Origin: Lactobacillus helveticus DSM 20075 = CGMCC 1.1877 | GTDB taxonomy: Bacteria; Bacillota; Bacilli; Lactobacillales; Lactobacillaceae | Length of the DNA: 8,472 nucleotides | NCBI RefSeq assembly: GCF_000160855.1 | Contig: NZ_GG700753.1 | Coordinates: forward strand, 200,802-209,273 | Direction of reading: 5' to 3' | Notes under the pieces: generated by a model | The model's database searches: none | What the model was told of the DNA's origin: nothing | What the model saw: only the letters and a program-made list of their open reading frames with translations | Program-made: the position numbers and the translations under genes | Shown here: one piece after another, positions 1 through 6,482 of the stretch | Layout of the letters: each line of letters begins with the position of its first letter | How positions within the stretch are numbered: the stretch's first letter is position 1

Positions 1-26
1 TGAAAAATCAGGAGTCTTATTTTTCA
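1..26 (-). terminator. Probable intrinsic terminator of the PEBP gene (cut by window edge)
   Basis: An inverted repeat pairs TGAAAAAT (1-8) with ATTTTTCA (19-26) around a 10-base interior in which AG and CT could also pair. The stop codon of the leftward PEBP gene (24-26) is inside the right arm, so transcription of that gene would end here. The outer flank is not visible, so the U-tract and full stem cannot be judged. Confidence 0.45.
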
Positions 27-530
27 TTTAGCACGACTTGGAATTTCAATAGTTGTATTAGCAATAATGTGATCTTTAACTTTGTCTAAAAATTCATTTA
101 GATAATAACCATCTTTTAATTCCAATTCATGATCTAAGGCATAAACAGTTAATGAATAGTTATGCGTCTTATCTGGTGGCATAGGACCTGTATAGCCCAA
201 TACTGGTCCTGAATCTTTTGGCAAAAACTTACTAATATTGCTGTTATAGCCTTGAACAAAATCAATATTTTGATGATGTTGACTAATATCAGCAGGAATA
301 TCTTTGACAGGCAAGTTTGCAGCTAACCAATGAATCCAAGTAAAACCACAAACTGGAACTGAATCATAATCATGAAAATAAACTGCTAAAGCTTTTGCAT
401 CTTTGGGCACGTCAGAAACAAAAATAGGAAAAGAGCGGCTAGGCTTGCCTTCAATTTTTTGGTCTGCAGGTGCAAATTTGCCATAACGGTCAAATAAGTA
501 ACCGTTCATTGTTGGTACTTCGATTTTCAT
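24..530 (-). CDS. YbhB/YbcL-type phosphatidylethanolamine-binding protein (Raf kinase inhibitor-like)
   Basis: A 168-residue cytosolic protein with no signal peptide, typical in length for bacterial PEBP-family proteins. The family landmarks are visible in order: the HDYDSVP segment (residues 53-59), equivalent to the usual D-x-D-x-P anion-pocket motif; GFTWIHWLAANLP (62-74), equivalent to the conserved G-x-x-H-W-x-x-x-N-x-P; and GYTGPMPPDKTHNYSLTVYAL (112-132), equivalent to the G-x-x-GPxPPxGxHxY signature with H123 and Y125. The fold binds small anionic or phospholipid-like ligands. The role of bacterial members is poorly defined, so no reaction is assigned. The ATG at 530 is chosen because GAGGTGAT lies five bases upstream. 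It is a single-gene unit: the exporter terminator lies upstream and a hairpin overlaps its stop codon. The family call is firm; the physiological role is unknown. Confidence 0.9.
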   Translation of the reverse strand: MKIEVPTMNGYLFDRYGKFAPADQKIEGKPSRSFPIFVSDVPKDAKALAVYFHDYDSVPVCGFTWIHWLAANLPVKDIPADISQHHQNIDFVQGYNSNISKFLPKDSGPVLGYTGPMPPDKTHNYSLTVYALDHELELKDGYYLNEFLDKVKDHIIANTTIEIPSRAK

Positions 531-547
531 ATTATCACCTCATGTTC

Positions 548-581
548 ATTATATTAGCCCTTGACTCAAAAAGGCTATCAA
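548..581 (-). promoter_or_regulatory. Candidate promoter of the PEBP gene
   Basis: On the minus strand there is TTGATA (581-576), a 17-base spacer, then GCTAAT (558-553). A perfect TATAAT (553-548) immediately follows but has no good -35 at standard spacing. Either hexamer could serve as the -10, so the exact start is uncertain. A strong ribosome binding site (GAGGTGAT) follows before the ATG at 530. Confidence 0.4.
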
Positions 582-590
582 AAGCAAATT

Positions 591-617
591 AAAAGAGCCA
601 GAAAATCTGACTCTTTT
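591..617 (-). terminator. Intrinsic terminator of the ThrE-type exporter gene
   Basis: A 12-base stem pairs AAAAGAGCCAGA (591-602) with TCTGACTCTTTT (606-617) around a 3-base loop. The one non-Watson-Crick position is a G-U wobble in minus-strand RNA but a C-A mismatch in plus-strand RNA. A U-rich stretch follows on the minus side. It lies 16 bases past the exporter stop codon, so it terminates that leftward gene. Confidence 0.8.
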
Positions 618-632
618 TGCTATTCAATTTAT

Positions 633-1979
633 TTAATCTGCATGTCTCCACTTCTTGTCTGTTAAGATACGTGCGGCAAGCAATCCTAACGGAAGTGCAA
701 TAACGATCATCAATGCTTCAGTAATCCAGTAAGCACCAATATTGATATTAGTAATACCGAAGTTGAAAACTGCGCGGTACATATACAGCCCTGGAACCAT
801 AATTACGATTGAAGGAACCGTAATTGCAATTCGTGGGAAACCAACCTTTTGTCTAATAATACTTGCTAAAAGCCCTGAAACAAGAGCTCCAATAAAGGCA
901 GCCAAGGCTGGTGCCATATAACCATAATCAACTAGACTAAGACGTAAAGTGTTAGCCATCGCACCCATGATTGCGGCAGTTGCGGCCATATTAGGACGAC
1001 TGTTAAACATGATTGAGAAGCCGAATACCCCACAAAAACTAGCAATCAAACGCAAGAATGTTAGCATCCCTGGATTGAGATTCAACTTAGGCATAGAACC
1101 CGGATGCAAATTCAAAATCGTAGCCACTGCCCAGCCTGACATAGTGGCAATCGTAATTATCAAAAGTGCATAGGTCATTCGTTCAAGCCCAGATCTCATA
1201 TCCAGCTTAGACATGTCCAGTCCTGACGTAATGAACGGAAATCCCGGAATTACGAACAGCATTGCACCGATATAGCCATAAGCATGATGATAATCTAAGT
1301 GGAAAATCATTTTGCCAATATGGAAAGATATAAAGTAAACCGCACAAGCTACTGCAACGGCTACCGCAATTTTAGCTACAAGAGTCATCTTGCGCTTACC
1401 CATAAGTGCTCGTACATAATTACCTACTCCTGCACCTAAAAAGGCACAAATGACTTCAGGCAAGCCACCACCTAGCAAAAAGATAAAGCTTGCACAGGCT
1501 AAACCAGAACTAAGACCAGCAATTGCTGCTGAATAAGCTGATTTTTGATTTTCGATCTCACGCAAACGCTTGTGAATTTGACCGATATTCCAATTACCGT
1601 GCCCAGCTTCAAACTGACGAACGAATTTTTCTAACTCATTCAACTTGGTCATGTTCACACCCGTTGCTGGCAAAGACAATGTCTGTGAATATGATTCATT
1701 GTCTACGTCAAAACAAGTATATTCAATTGAAACTAAGCCAATATCTGTTGAACAGGTAATCCCCAAAGTTCTAGCGATCGTATCCATCGAATCCCGCACA
1801 CGCCAAGCACCGGTTCCGCAGCTCAGCAGCATAATCCCTATTCGGCCAACGATGAATGCCTTTTCAACTAGAGTAGCATCCTGTGCCATTGTCTTATTAT
1901 CACTCTTGAAGAACTCCTCCCATAAAATCTTCATGTGATGTTTTTGCGACAAATGATATTCTCGTTCCGTTTCCTTCAT
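633..1979 (-). CDS. Threonine/serine exporter family protein (ThrE-type, both domains fused)
   Basis: A 448-residue multi-pass membrane protein. The soluble N-terminal part (about 35-130) carries the family segment CGTGAWRVRDSMDTIARTLG (54-73). A ThrE-type membrane domain (PF06738-like) follows, with helices from about residue 150 to 285 and the segment PGFPFITSGLDM between helices. A second membrane block from about 305 to 440 corresponds to the ThrE_2 domain (PF12821-like). In Corynebacterium glutamicum ThrE the same two halves form one chain that exports threonine and serine; many Firmicutes split them into two genes. Substrate and direction are inferred from the family only. The ATG at 1979 has GGGAAAG upstream at a somewhat long spacing; the alternative M16 has no ribosome binding site. 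It is transcribed alone, divergently from the SorC-type regulator, with a terminator just after the stop. Confidence 0.88.
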   Translation of the reverse strand: MKETEREYHLSQKHHMKILWEEFFKSDNKTMAQDATLVEKAFIVGRIGIMLLSCGTGAWRVRDSMDTIARTLGITCSTDIGLVSIEYTCFDVDNESYSQTLSLPATGVNMTKLNELEKFVRQFEAGHGNWNIGQIHKRLREIENQKSAYSAAIAGLSSGLACASFIFLLGGGLPEVICAFLGAGVGNYVRALMGKRKMTLVAKIAVAVAVACAVYFISFHIGKMIFHLDYHHAYGYIGAMLFVIPGFPFITSGLDMSKLDMRSGLERMTYALLIITIATMSGWAVATILNLHPGSMPKLNLNPGMLTFLRLIASFCGVFGFSIMFNSRPNMAATAAIMGAMANTLRLSLVDYGYMAPALAAFIGALVSGLLASIIRQKVGFPRIAITVPSIVIMVPGLYMYRAVFNFGITNINIGAYWITEALMIVIALPLGLLAARILTDKKWRHAD

Positions 1980-2014
1980 TAGACTAATTTCTTTCCCTCA
2001 TTTTTAAAATCAAT

Positions 2015-2066
2015 TAAAATACGCTTCTCTATTTTAACACAGTAATTTTGAGTGGAACGTATTTTA
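2015..2066. repeat. Spaced 9-bp inverted repeat in the divergent promoter region
   Basis: TAAAATACG (2015-2023) and its exact reverse complement CGTATTTTA (2058-2066) are separated by 34 bases. The arms flank the proposed promoter of the exporter. The spacing suits a two-site operator bound by a multimeric regulator, and a SorC-type regulator is encoded next door. Binding is an inference; the region is AT-rich, which raises the chance of coincidence. Confidence 0.4.
2031..2039 (-). promoter_or_regulatory. Candidate extended -10 promoter of the exporter gene
   Basis: On the minus strand TGTTAAAAT (2039-2031) fits an extended -10 element, TG-N-TAAAAT. The position where a -35 would lie reads CGTTCC, which is poor. 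The transcript would have a leader of about 45 bases before the ATG at 1979. Confidence 0.35.
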
Positions 2067-2085
2067 TATTTTTCAAAAATTAAGC

Positions 2086-2114
2086 ATTCCATTTTACTAT
2101 TTTAAATCTATAAT
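2086..2114 (+). promoter_or_regulatory. Candidate promoter of the SorC-type regulator gene
   Basis: A consensus TATAAT (2109-2114) is preceded at 17 bases by the weak -35 ATTCCA (2086-2091). Transcription would start near 2121, giving a leader of roughly 28 bases before the GTG start. The weak -35 could indicate an activated promoter. Confidence 0.5.
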
Positions 2115-2148
2115 GAATATATGAATTAAAAATAAAGAACGGTTTATA

Positions 2149-3102
2149 GTGGCACAATTAACTGATGAACAACTTGCTAGTATTGCTCATGATTTTTATC
2201 TCAGCAAGCTAAATATCGCGGAAATTTCAAAAAAATATAACCTATCGCGCTATTTAATCACCAAGGCACTAGATGACGCGGAAATGCGTGGCATTGTTAA
2301 AATTAAAATCACGCAAGGCATCAAACGCAACCAAGTTTTGGAGCGAAAATTTCAAAAATTATTTGTTTTAAAAGAAGTCTTTATTTTAAAGGATTCAGAA
2401 CATGGTAGCGATGATGGTGAAACTGTGGTTAATTTTGCGGTTAAGCAAATTCAAACATATTTGCAAAATACCCGTATCGCTGGTCTCACCTGGGGCAGCA
2501 CAATGCGCAGCGTCATTAACAACTTTAATGAAGAAAACTTTAATAAGCTTTACTTCGTTCAGCTCTTAGGTCACGCCATCAATTCAAATCGTCGCAAAAA
2601 TCCTTTGATGCAAGAAGTAGCTGAAAAATTCCATGCTAAAAGCTTAGGCTTGCCTACGCCACTTTATATCTTGAATCCTAAGATTATTCCAGCTTTAAAA
2701 AAAGAGCCCTACTTCAAAGTAATTGAAAACTGCTACCATAACTTAGACCTCCTCTTTACGGGTCTGGGCACTATTGAATCATTTAAGACTAATCCATTTT
2801 TGGATAAAAACTATGGTCCTAGACTATTCCAAAACATCCCGGAAGAACAAGTAGCTGGTTTTATTATAGGACAGCCTTACAATATCAACGGTGAATTTTT
2901 CTCTGATTTTGAAAAACATATCTGCAGTATATCAATGAATGACATCACGCGAACACCAATCTGCTTCTGCATCGTCCGCAATCGGTTCAAGTCAAAAGCA
3001 TTATTAGGCGCTTTATGCAGCGGTATCATCACAAACCTAGTTATTAACGATGATCTAGCTCAACGTGTATTGCGCGAAGCAGATCAACTTTTAGGGGGAT
3101 AA
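2149..3102 (+). CDS. SorC/DeoR-type sugar-binding transcriptional regulator
   Basis: A 317-residue protein of normal length for the SorC (DeoR-like) family. The N-terminus holds a helix-turn-helix (about residues 17-46: LSKLNIAEISKKYNLSRYLI, then a recognition-helix region). The rest is the C-terminal effector-binding domain, with the family-typical GLTWGSTMRSVI (112-123), the counterpart of the G-x-x-WG-x-T segment, and a later FTGLGT at about 203-208. Family members bind phosphorylated sugars or related effectors and often control the adjacent operon. The start is GTG at 2149; no ATG lies in frame before the helix-turn-helix and no clear ribosome binding site precedes it, which suggests low expression. 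Its stop codon overlaps the coupling signal of the next gene (3104). No sugar catabolic genes are adjacent, so the target is unknown. Confidence 0.85.
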   Translation: MAQLTDEQLASIAHDFYLSKLNIAEISKKYNLSRYLITKALDDAEMRGIVKIKITQGIKRNQVLERKFQKLFVLKEVFILKDSEHGSDDGETVVNFAVKQIQTYLQNTRIAGLTWGSTMRSVINNFNEENFNKLYFVQLLGHAINSNRRKNPLMQEVAEKFHAKSLGLPTPLYILNPKIIPALKKEPYFKVIENCYHNLDLLFTGLGTIESFKTNPFLDKNYGPRLFQNIPEEQVAGFIIGQPYNINGEFFSDFEKHICSISMNDITRTPICFCIVRNRFKSKALLGALCSGIITNLVINDDLAQRVLREADQLLGG

Positions 3103-3103
3103 T

Positions 3104-3436
3104 ATGAAAAAATCAAAATATGATCTATGGATCGGAGCAATCAATTTAATTAACTGCTGCCTATTCATCTGTTCTTGGTTTGCAATCTTTGGAGCAGATT
3201 TCACAGCTAAAATCGCCTTCTTTTTCTATCTGTTTGCTCGGATAGGCGTAATTCTTAACGAAATTGCTATTGTCCAATCACATAATTTAAGCATTTCACT
3301 AGTAGGACCAATCTTAGGCGTTATAGGCAATGCACTTTATGGTTTTACAGCAGTATTAGCATTGCCTGCAGTGATTATTAACATCATTTCTGCATTCTTT
3401 ATTTTTATGCAACATAATAATAAGAAAAAAGGATAA
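3104..3436 (+). CDS. Small membrane protein of unknown function, coupled to the regulator
   Basis: A 110-residue, very hydrophobic protein with three or four predicted membrane helices (about residues 9-29, 33-55, 63-85 and 85-103), a basic N-terminus (MKKSK) and a lysine/asparagine-rich tail (HNNKKKG). No catalytic motif and no family I recognise. The ATG is one base after the regulator stop codon, and its ribosome binding site AGGGGGAT lies inside the last codons of the regulator gene, so the two are translationally coupled. That tight pairing suggests a joint role, for example a membrane partner or target of the regulator, but the sequence does not show which. No terminator is visible directly downstream, so transcription may continue into the short ORF at 3490. 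Confidence 0.75.
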   Translation: MKKSKYDLWIGAINLINCCLFICSWFAIFGADFTAKIAFFFYLFARIGVILNEIAIVQSHNLSISLVGPILGVIGNALYGFTAVLALPAVIINIISAFFIFMQHNNKKKG

Positions 3437-3441
3437 TCAGA

Positions 3442-3470
3442 TTAACTTTTCAATAAATCCGATCTACAAT
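3442..3470 (+). promoter_or_regulatory. Candidate promoter of the short ORF at 3490
   Basis: TTAACT (3442-3447) and TACAAT (3465-3470) are separated by 17 bases, matching four and five positions of the consensus hexamers. The start point would fall around 3477, leaving a leader only slightly longer than the ribosome binding site. Confidence 0.4.
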
Positions 3471-3489
3471 GACGGTAGAGGTGACAATT

Positions 3490-3621
3490 ATGGAATTTAG
3501 AGTAGATGACTGTATTCCAGATGTTGAAACAATTATGGCCTTAGCCGAGGATATCGCTGATTTTGATTTAAATGGCAAAAAAACAGAAGATGTTCACGTA
3601 GGAAGGATTATCAATGCCTAA
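3490..3621 (+). CDS. Short acidic protein, possible antitoxin-like remnant
   Basis: A 43-codon ORF starting MEFRVDDCIPDVETIMALAE and ending VHVGRIINA. The ATG at 3490 has a strong ribosome binding site, AGAGGTGA (3477-3484), at five bases; an in-frame ATG at 3469 has none, so 3490 is preferred. The product is acidic and predicted helical in its middle. I recognise no family. Its stop overlaps a second ATG at 3614 that has its own Shine-Dalgarno sequence. Overlapping start and stop in a short acidic ORF is the arrangement of antitoxin-toxin pairs, but the second ORF is too short to be a toxin. It may be a decayed or truncated cassette, or a genuine small protein. The strong ribosome binding site supports translation. 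Confidence 0.5.
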   Translation: MEFRVDDCIPDVETIMALAEDIADFDLNGKKTEDVHVGRIINA

Positions 3622-3661
3622 AGTTGCCCGAAGAAATTTGAATATAAAAATGCATCCCTGA
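3614..3661 (+). pseudogene. Overlapping 15-codon ORF, probable truncated downstream gene
   Basis: An ATG at 3614 overlaps the stop of the preceding ORF by eight bases and is preceded by GGAAGGA (3601-3607) at a good distance. It reads MPKVARRNLNIKMHP and then stops inside the left arm of the terminator hairpin. A well-placed ribosome binding site in front of so short a frame suggests that most of a second gene was lost by deletion up to the terminator. It could equally be a non-functional coincidence. Confidence 0.25.
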
Positions 3662-3693
3662 TCAACAAAAAAGATCGAGGGATGCATTTTTTT
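3646..3693. terminator. Strong bidirectional intrinsic terminator between convergent units
   Basis: AAAAATGCATCCCTGATC (3646-3663) pairs with GATCGAGGGATGCATTTTT (3673-3691), with a single bulged C on the right, around a short A-rich loop (3664-3672). There is a T-run at the right end and an A-run at the left, so it can stop RNA polymerase in both directions. It ends the rightward 3490/3614 unit and lies just after the stop of the leftward DUF1828-like gene (3692). Confidence 0.9.
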
Positions 3694-4072
3694 AGCCTAA
3701 ATATGAAATTGCCACTTGCAATTGGGCCAGCTTCATTACTGCCTGAGCCACATTTTTGCGATCAACATCAACATAAATCTCACAATGTTCTTCATCAAAC
3801 TGATAGCCTGATCCAAGAGCGATATCTGCCGCAGTCTCATACAATTCCATATCTTCTTGATTAGGATCAAGTTTAAACAAAATACGACCGCCATCACTTA
3901 CCCGGCAATGATCTTCATCTTCCTTAACCCACACATAAACGGTGTCACCATAAGAATCAATCATCATTGTAGCAATTTGCATGGTTTGATCATCAACCCA
4001 TATAATCTTGGTCTGATCGGCCGCATATTGACCAATTTCATTATCTAATTTTTTTAGTTCGTCCTGTTTCAT
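3692..4072 (-). CDS. DUF1828-like protein
   Basis: A 126-residue soluble protein with no signal peptide or membrane segment, strongly acidic in the middle. Residues about 41-68 (YGDTVYVWVKEDEDHCRVSDGG and following) resemble the DUF1828 core, in which a beta-rich stretch ends in an S-D-G/D-G turn. DUF1828 proteins occur widely in lactobacilli and other Firmicutes, sometimes in phage or defence neighbourhoods, with no established function. The ATG at 4072 has AGAGGT five bases upstream. It is a monocistronic unit, divergent from the ECF operon, and shares a terminator with the convergent short ORFs. The family assignment is by pattern recognition, so it is moderate. No activity is proposed. 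Confidence 0.65.
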   Translation of the reverse strand: MKQDELKKLDNEIGQYAADQTKIIWVDDQTMQIATMMIDSYGDTVYVWVKEDEDHCRVSDGGRILFKLDPNQEDMELYETAADIALGSGYQFDEEHCEIYVDVDRKNVAQAVMKLAQLQVAISYLG

Positions 4073-4112
4073 TTTTACCTCTAACTACTAGTTCATTATT
4101 ATCATAATTTTA

Positions 4113-4121
4113 ATTGTAACA
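4113..4121 (-). promoter_or_regulatory. Candidate extended -10 promoter of the DUF1828-like gene
   Basis: The minus strand reads TGTTACAAT (4121-4113), an extended -10 (TG-N-TACAAT). No good -35 is seen 17 bases upstream. The leader to the ATG at 4072 would be about 34 bases. Confidence 0.4.
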
Positions 4122-4145
4122 TATCCAGCTTTTCTGCTACATCCC

Positions 4146-4173
4146 TTGACGGTAACCGCTTTCCAATTATACG
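4146..4173 (+). promoter_or_regulatory. Promoter of the ECF transporter operon
   Basis: TTGACG (4146-4151) and TATACG (4168-4173) are separated by 16 bases, close to the vegetative consensus. The leader before the ATG at 4203 would be only about 23 bases, too short for an FMN, TPP or cobalamin riboswitch. Any control would therefore be by a protein at the promoter rather than by a vitamin riboswitch. Confidence 0.6.
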
Positions 4174-4202
4174 GTGTTATTATCACAAAACGGAGAAAAA
4201 AT

Positions 4203-4760
4203 ATGAAAAAACAAGATTTATCTGTTAAAAATGTTGTTGCTATGGGAATCGGTTCGGCTATCTATGTTATCCTGGCCCGTTTCACCTCTATTCCAACTCC
4301 TATTCCTAATACCAACATTGAGCTAGTCTTCCCATTTTTGGCTCTTTTTGCCGCAATCTACGGCGCTAAAGTTGGCTTTGCAGTAGGTTTTATCGGCCAT
4401 ACTTTATCTGATTTTATCATGTATGGTCAAACATGGTGGAGCTGGGTTTTGGCTACCGGTGTATTAGGTTTGATTATTGGATTAGCCAGCAAAAAGCTTG
4501 ATCTTAAAAATGGTATTTTTGGCATTAAACAAATTCTGCTGTTTAATATAGTTCAAATCTTTGCCAATATCATAGCCTGGATAGTGGTTGCTACTATCGG
4601 AGATATTATCATTTACAGCGAACCTGCCAACAAAGTTTTTGTTCAAGGAATTAGTGCTACCCTCTCTAACGGCATCACTATCCTAGTAGTCGGCACGCTT
4701 TTATTAAAGGCTTATGCTGGTACCAAAATTAAAAAAGGCAGTTTACGTAAAGAAGATTAG
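4203..4760 (+). CDS. ECF transporter S component, UPF0397/PF07155 family
   Basis: A 185-residue integral membrane protein with about five or six helices. The start MKKQDLSVKNVVAMGIGSAI, then RFTSIPTPIPNTNIE, then GHTLSDFIMYGQTWWSWVLA, is the hallmark pattern of the UPF0397 family. Pfam and NCBI call this family the ECF-type riboflavin transporter S component. S components bind the substrate in the membrane and associate with an EcfT/EcfA module. The small-residue segment AMGIGSA in helix 1 is where S components contact EcfT. The ATG at 4203 is preferred over upstream in-frame ATG 4146 because GGAGA (4192-4196) lies six bases before it and 4146 coincides with the -35 box. It is first of three genes encoding a complete dedicated transporter. 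The riboflavin name should not be taken as proof of substrate. Confidence 0.85.
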   Translation: MKKQDLSVKNVVAMGIGSAIYVILARFTSIPTPIPNTNIELVFPFLALFAAIYGAKVGFAVGFIGHTLSDFIMYGQTWWSWVLATGVLGLIIGLASKKLDLKNGIFGIKQILLFNIVQIFANIIAWIVVATIGDIIIYSEPANKVFVQGISATLSNGITILVVGTLLLKAYAGTKIKKGSLRKED

Positions 4761-4772
4761 AAAGACTTAGGC

Positions 4773-6482
4773 ATGACTGAACCTATTATTACTTTTAAAA
4801 ACTTTTCATTTAAATATGACAGCCAAGCATTCCCTACACTACAGGACATTAATTTAACTATTAATCGCGGTGAAAAAATATTAATTGCAGGGCCATCTGG
4901 CAGTGGCAAATCAACTATTGGTCGCTGCATCAACGGTCTGATTCCTAATATTGATACTGGAACAATTACTGGTGAATGCTTAATTAATGGCAAAAATATC
5001 AAAGAAACAGACCTCTTTGACTTATCATTCACTACATCAACCATCTTGCAGGACACTGACAGTCAATTCATCGGTTTAACTGTCGGTGAAGACATCGCTT
5101 TTGCATTAGAAAACGATTGTCGTCCGCAGAATAAGATTAGACAGACTGTTCACCGCTGGGCCGATGAATTAGAGATCAGCCATTTATTAAAGCAGGCACC
5201 ACAGAGTTTATCTGGTGGGCAAAAGCAGACCGTAGCACTTGCTGGCGTCTTAATTGACGAATCTCCTATTCTGTTATTCGATGAACCACTGGCCAACTTA
5301 GACCCTGCTTCAGGGATGAAAACGATGGCGTTAATCGATCAAATTCAAAAGGAATTAAATGCGACGGTAATTATCATTGAGCACCGTTTAGAAGAGGTGC
5401 TCAGCCAGCCTATCGATCGTGTCATTTTAGTTAATGATGGCAAAATTATCGCTGATAAATCACCTAATGACTTGCTTCATCAAAATAAGTTAGAAGATAT
5501 CGGTGTAAGAAGCCCTCTTTATCTAACTGCCTTAGTCAAAGCTGGTGTTGATTTAGATACGATTCCTGATCTAACTTCAATAGAGGCTTTGCCTGATGAT
5601 GCTAAGATTGGACAAAAATTGCAAGAATGGACAGACTATGCTTCCTTAATTTCTACTAAAGAAGAAAAGCATTCCTTGCTTGAACTAAAAGGCGTGGGAC
5701 ATCGCTACAATCACTTGCAGGTTAATCCATTGCGTGATGTTACAACCACTATTAATAAGGGCGATTTTATGTCTATTGTAGGACAAAACGGTGCAGGTAA
5801 AACTACGCTCTGCCGCATTATTTGTGGTTTTATTCCCAATGAAGGCAAAATCTTATTTGATGACGATGACCTATCACAATACTCTATTAAGCAAATTTCT
5901 GAAAAAATTGGCTATGTCATGCAAGATCCAAATCAGATGATCTCACAAAAGATGATTTTCGATGAAGTTGCCTTGGGGTTACGTCTACGTGGCTACAGCA
6001 AAGAAGAAATCAAGGATAAGGTTTTTGAGACTTTAAAAATCTGTGGCCTTTACCCTTACCGCCATTGGCCAATCTCTGCCTTGAGTTTTGGTCAAAAGAA
6101 GCGCGTTACCATCGCCGCTATCCTGGTTCTTGAACCTGACGTAATCATCTTAGATGAGCCAACCGCTGGTCAAGATTGGAAGACCTACACGGAAATCATG
6201 AGCTTTTTAAAGAAGTTAAATGATCAAGGCAGGACTATCATGATTATTACGCATGATATGTACTTGATGATGGAATACACTAATCGCTCATTAGTTTTTG
6301 CCGATGGAAAACTAATTGCGGACACTGAGCCGATTAGATTATTAACCGAAAACAGTTTAATTAAAAAGGCTTCTCTTAAAAGAACTAGTCTTTATGACCT
6401 AGCACGTAAATATAATCTAAAGGATCCTAATTACTTCTTCCGTGCCTATGTCGATTCAGAAAGGACCAGTAAAAATGCATGA
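4773..6482 (+). CDS. ECF transporter energizing protein with two fused ATPase domains (EcfA-EcfA')
   Basis: A 569-residue cytoplasmic protein made of two ABC ATPase halves. Half 1: Walker A GPSGSGKST (40-48), Q-loop Q93, signature LSGGQ (146-150), Walker B ending D170-E171, D-loop ANLD (174-177), switch H204. Half 2: Walker A GQNGAGKTT (337-345), Q-loop Q384, signature LSFGQ (437-441), Walker B ending D461-E462, D-loop AGQD (465-468), switch H494. All catalytic residues are present, so both sites should hydrolyse ATP. A linker of about 240-300 joins the halves, and the tail beyond 520 is basic. It powers import through the EcfT protein encoded next. The start is 12 bases after the S-component stop with no clear ribosome binding site, so translation is probably coupled. 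Its last eight bases overlap the EcfT start. Confidence 0.93.
   Translation: MTEPIITFKNFSFKYDSQAFPTLQDINLTINRGEKILIAGPSGSGKSTIGRCINGLIPNIDTGTITGECLINGKNIKETDLFDLSFTTSTILQDTDSQFIGLTVGEDIAFALENDCRPQNKIRQTVHRWADELEISHLLKQAPQSLSGGQKQTVALAGVLIDESPILLFDEPLANLDPASGMKTMALIDQIQKELNATVIIIEHRLEEVLSQPIDRVILVNDGKIIADKSPNDLLHQNKLEDIGVRSPLYLTALVKAGVDLDTIPDLTSIEALPDDAKIGQKLQEWTDYASLISTKEEKHSLLELKGVGHRYNHLQVNPLRDVTTTINKGDFMSIVGQNGAGKTTLCRIICGFIPNEGKILFDDDDLSQYSIKQISEKIGYVMQDPNQMISQKMIFDEVALGLRLRGYSKEEIKDKVFETLKICGLYPYRHWPISALSFGQKKRVTIAAILVLEPDVIILDEPTAGQDWKTYTEIMSFLKKLNDQGRTIMIITHDMYLMMEYTNRSLVFADGKLIADTEPIRLLTENSLIKKASLKRTSLYDLARKYNLKDPNYFFRAYVDSERTSKNA

Noticed and set aside
556..575. Imperfect dyad around TTGACTCAA (AGCC ... 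GGCT) in the PEBP promoter region
   Set aside because: The arms are only four to five bases and loosely spaced; it may be an operator but cannot be told from chance.
949..1938. Three plus-strand ORFs (949-1173, 1523-1759, 1645-1938)
   Set aside because: They lie antisense within the well-supported exporter gene, overlap one another, lack ribosome binding sites and show no family features.
3682..4048. Two plus-strand ORFs opposite the DUF1828-like gene
   Set aside because: Antisense shadows; the first begins inside the terminator and neither has a plausible ribosome binding site or protein pattern.
4153..4179. Imperfect inverted repeat TAACCG ... CGGTGTTA around the -10 of the ECF operon
   Set aside because: One inserted base breaks the symmetry and the arms are short; not enough to call an operator.
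4174..4202. Possible riboswitch in the ECF operon leader
   Set aside because: The leader from the recognised promoter is about 23 bases, far too short for any known vitamin riboswitch, and no conserved motif is seen.
4757..5056. 99-codon minus-strand ORF
   Set aside because: It is antisense to the first Walker A region of the ATPase gene, whose reading is beyond doubt.
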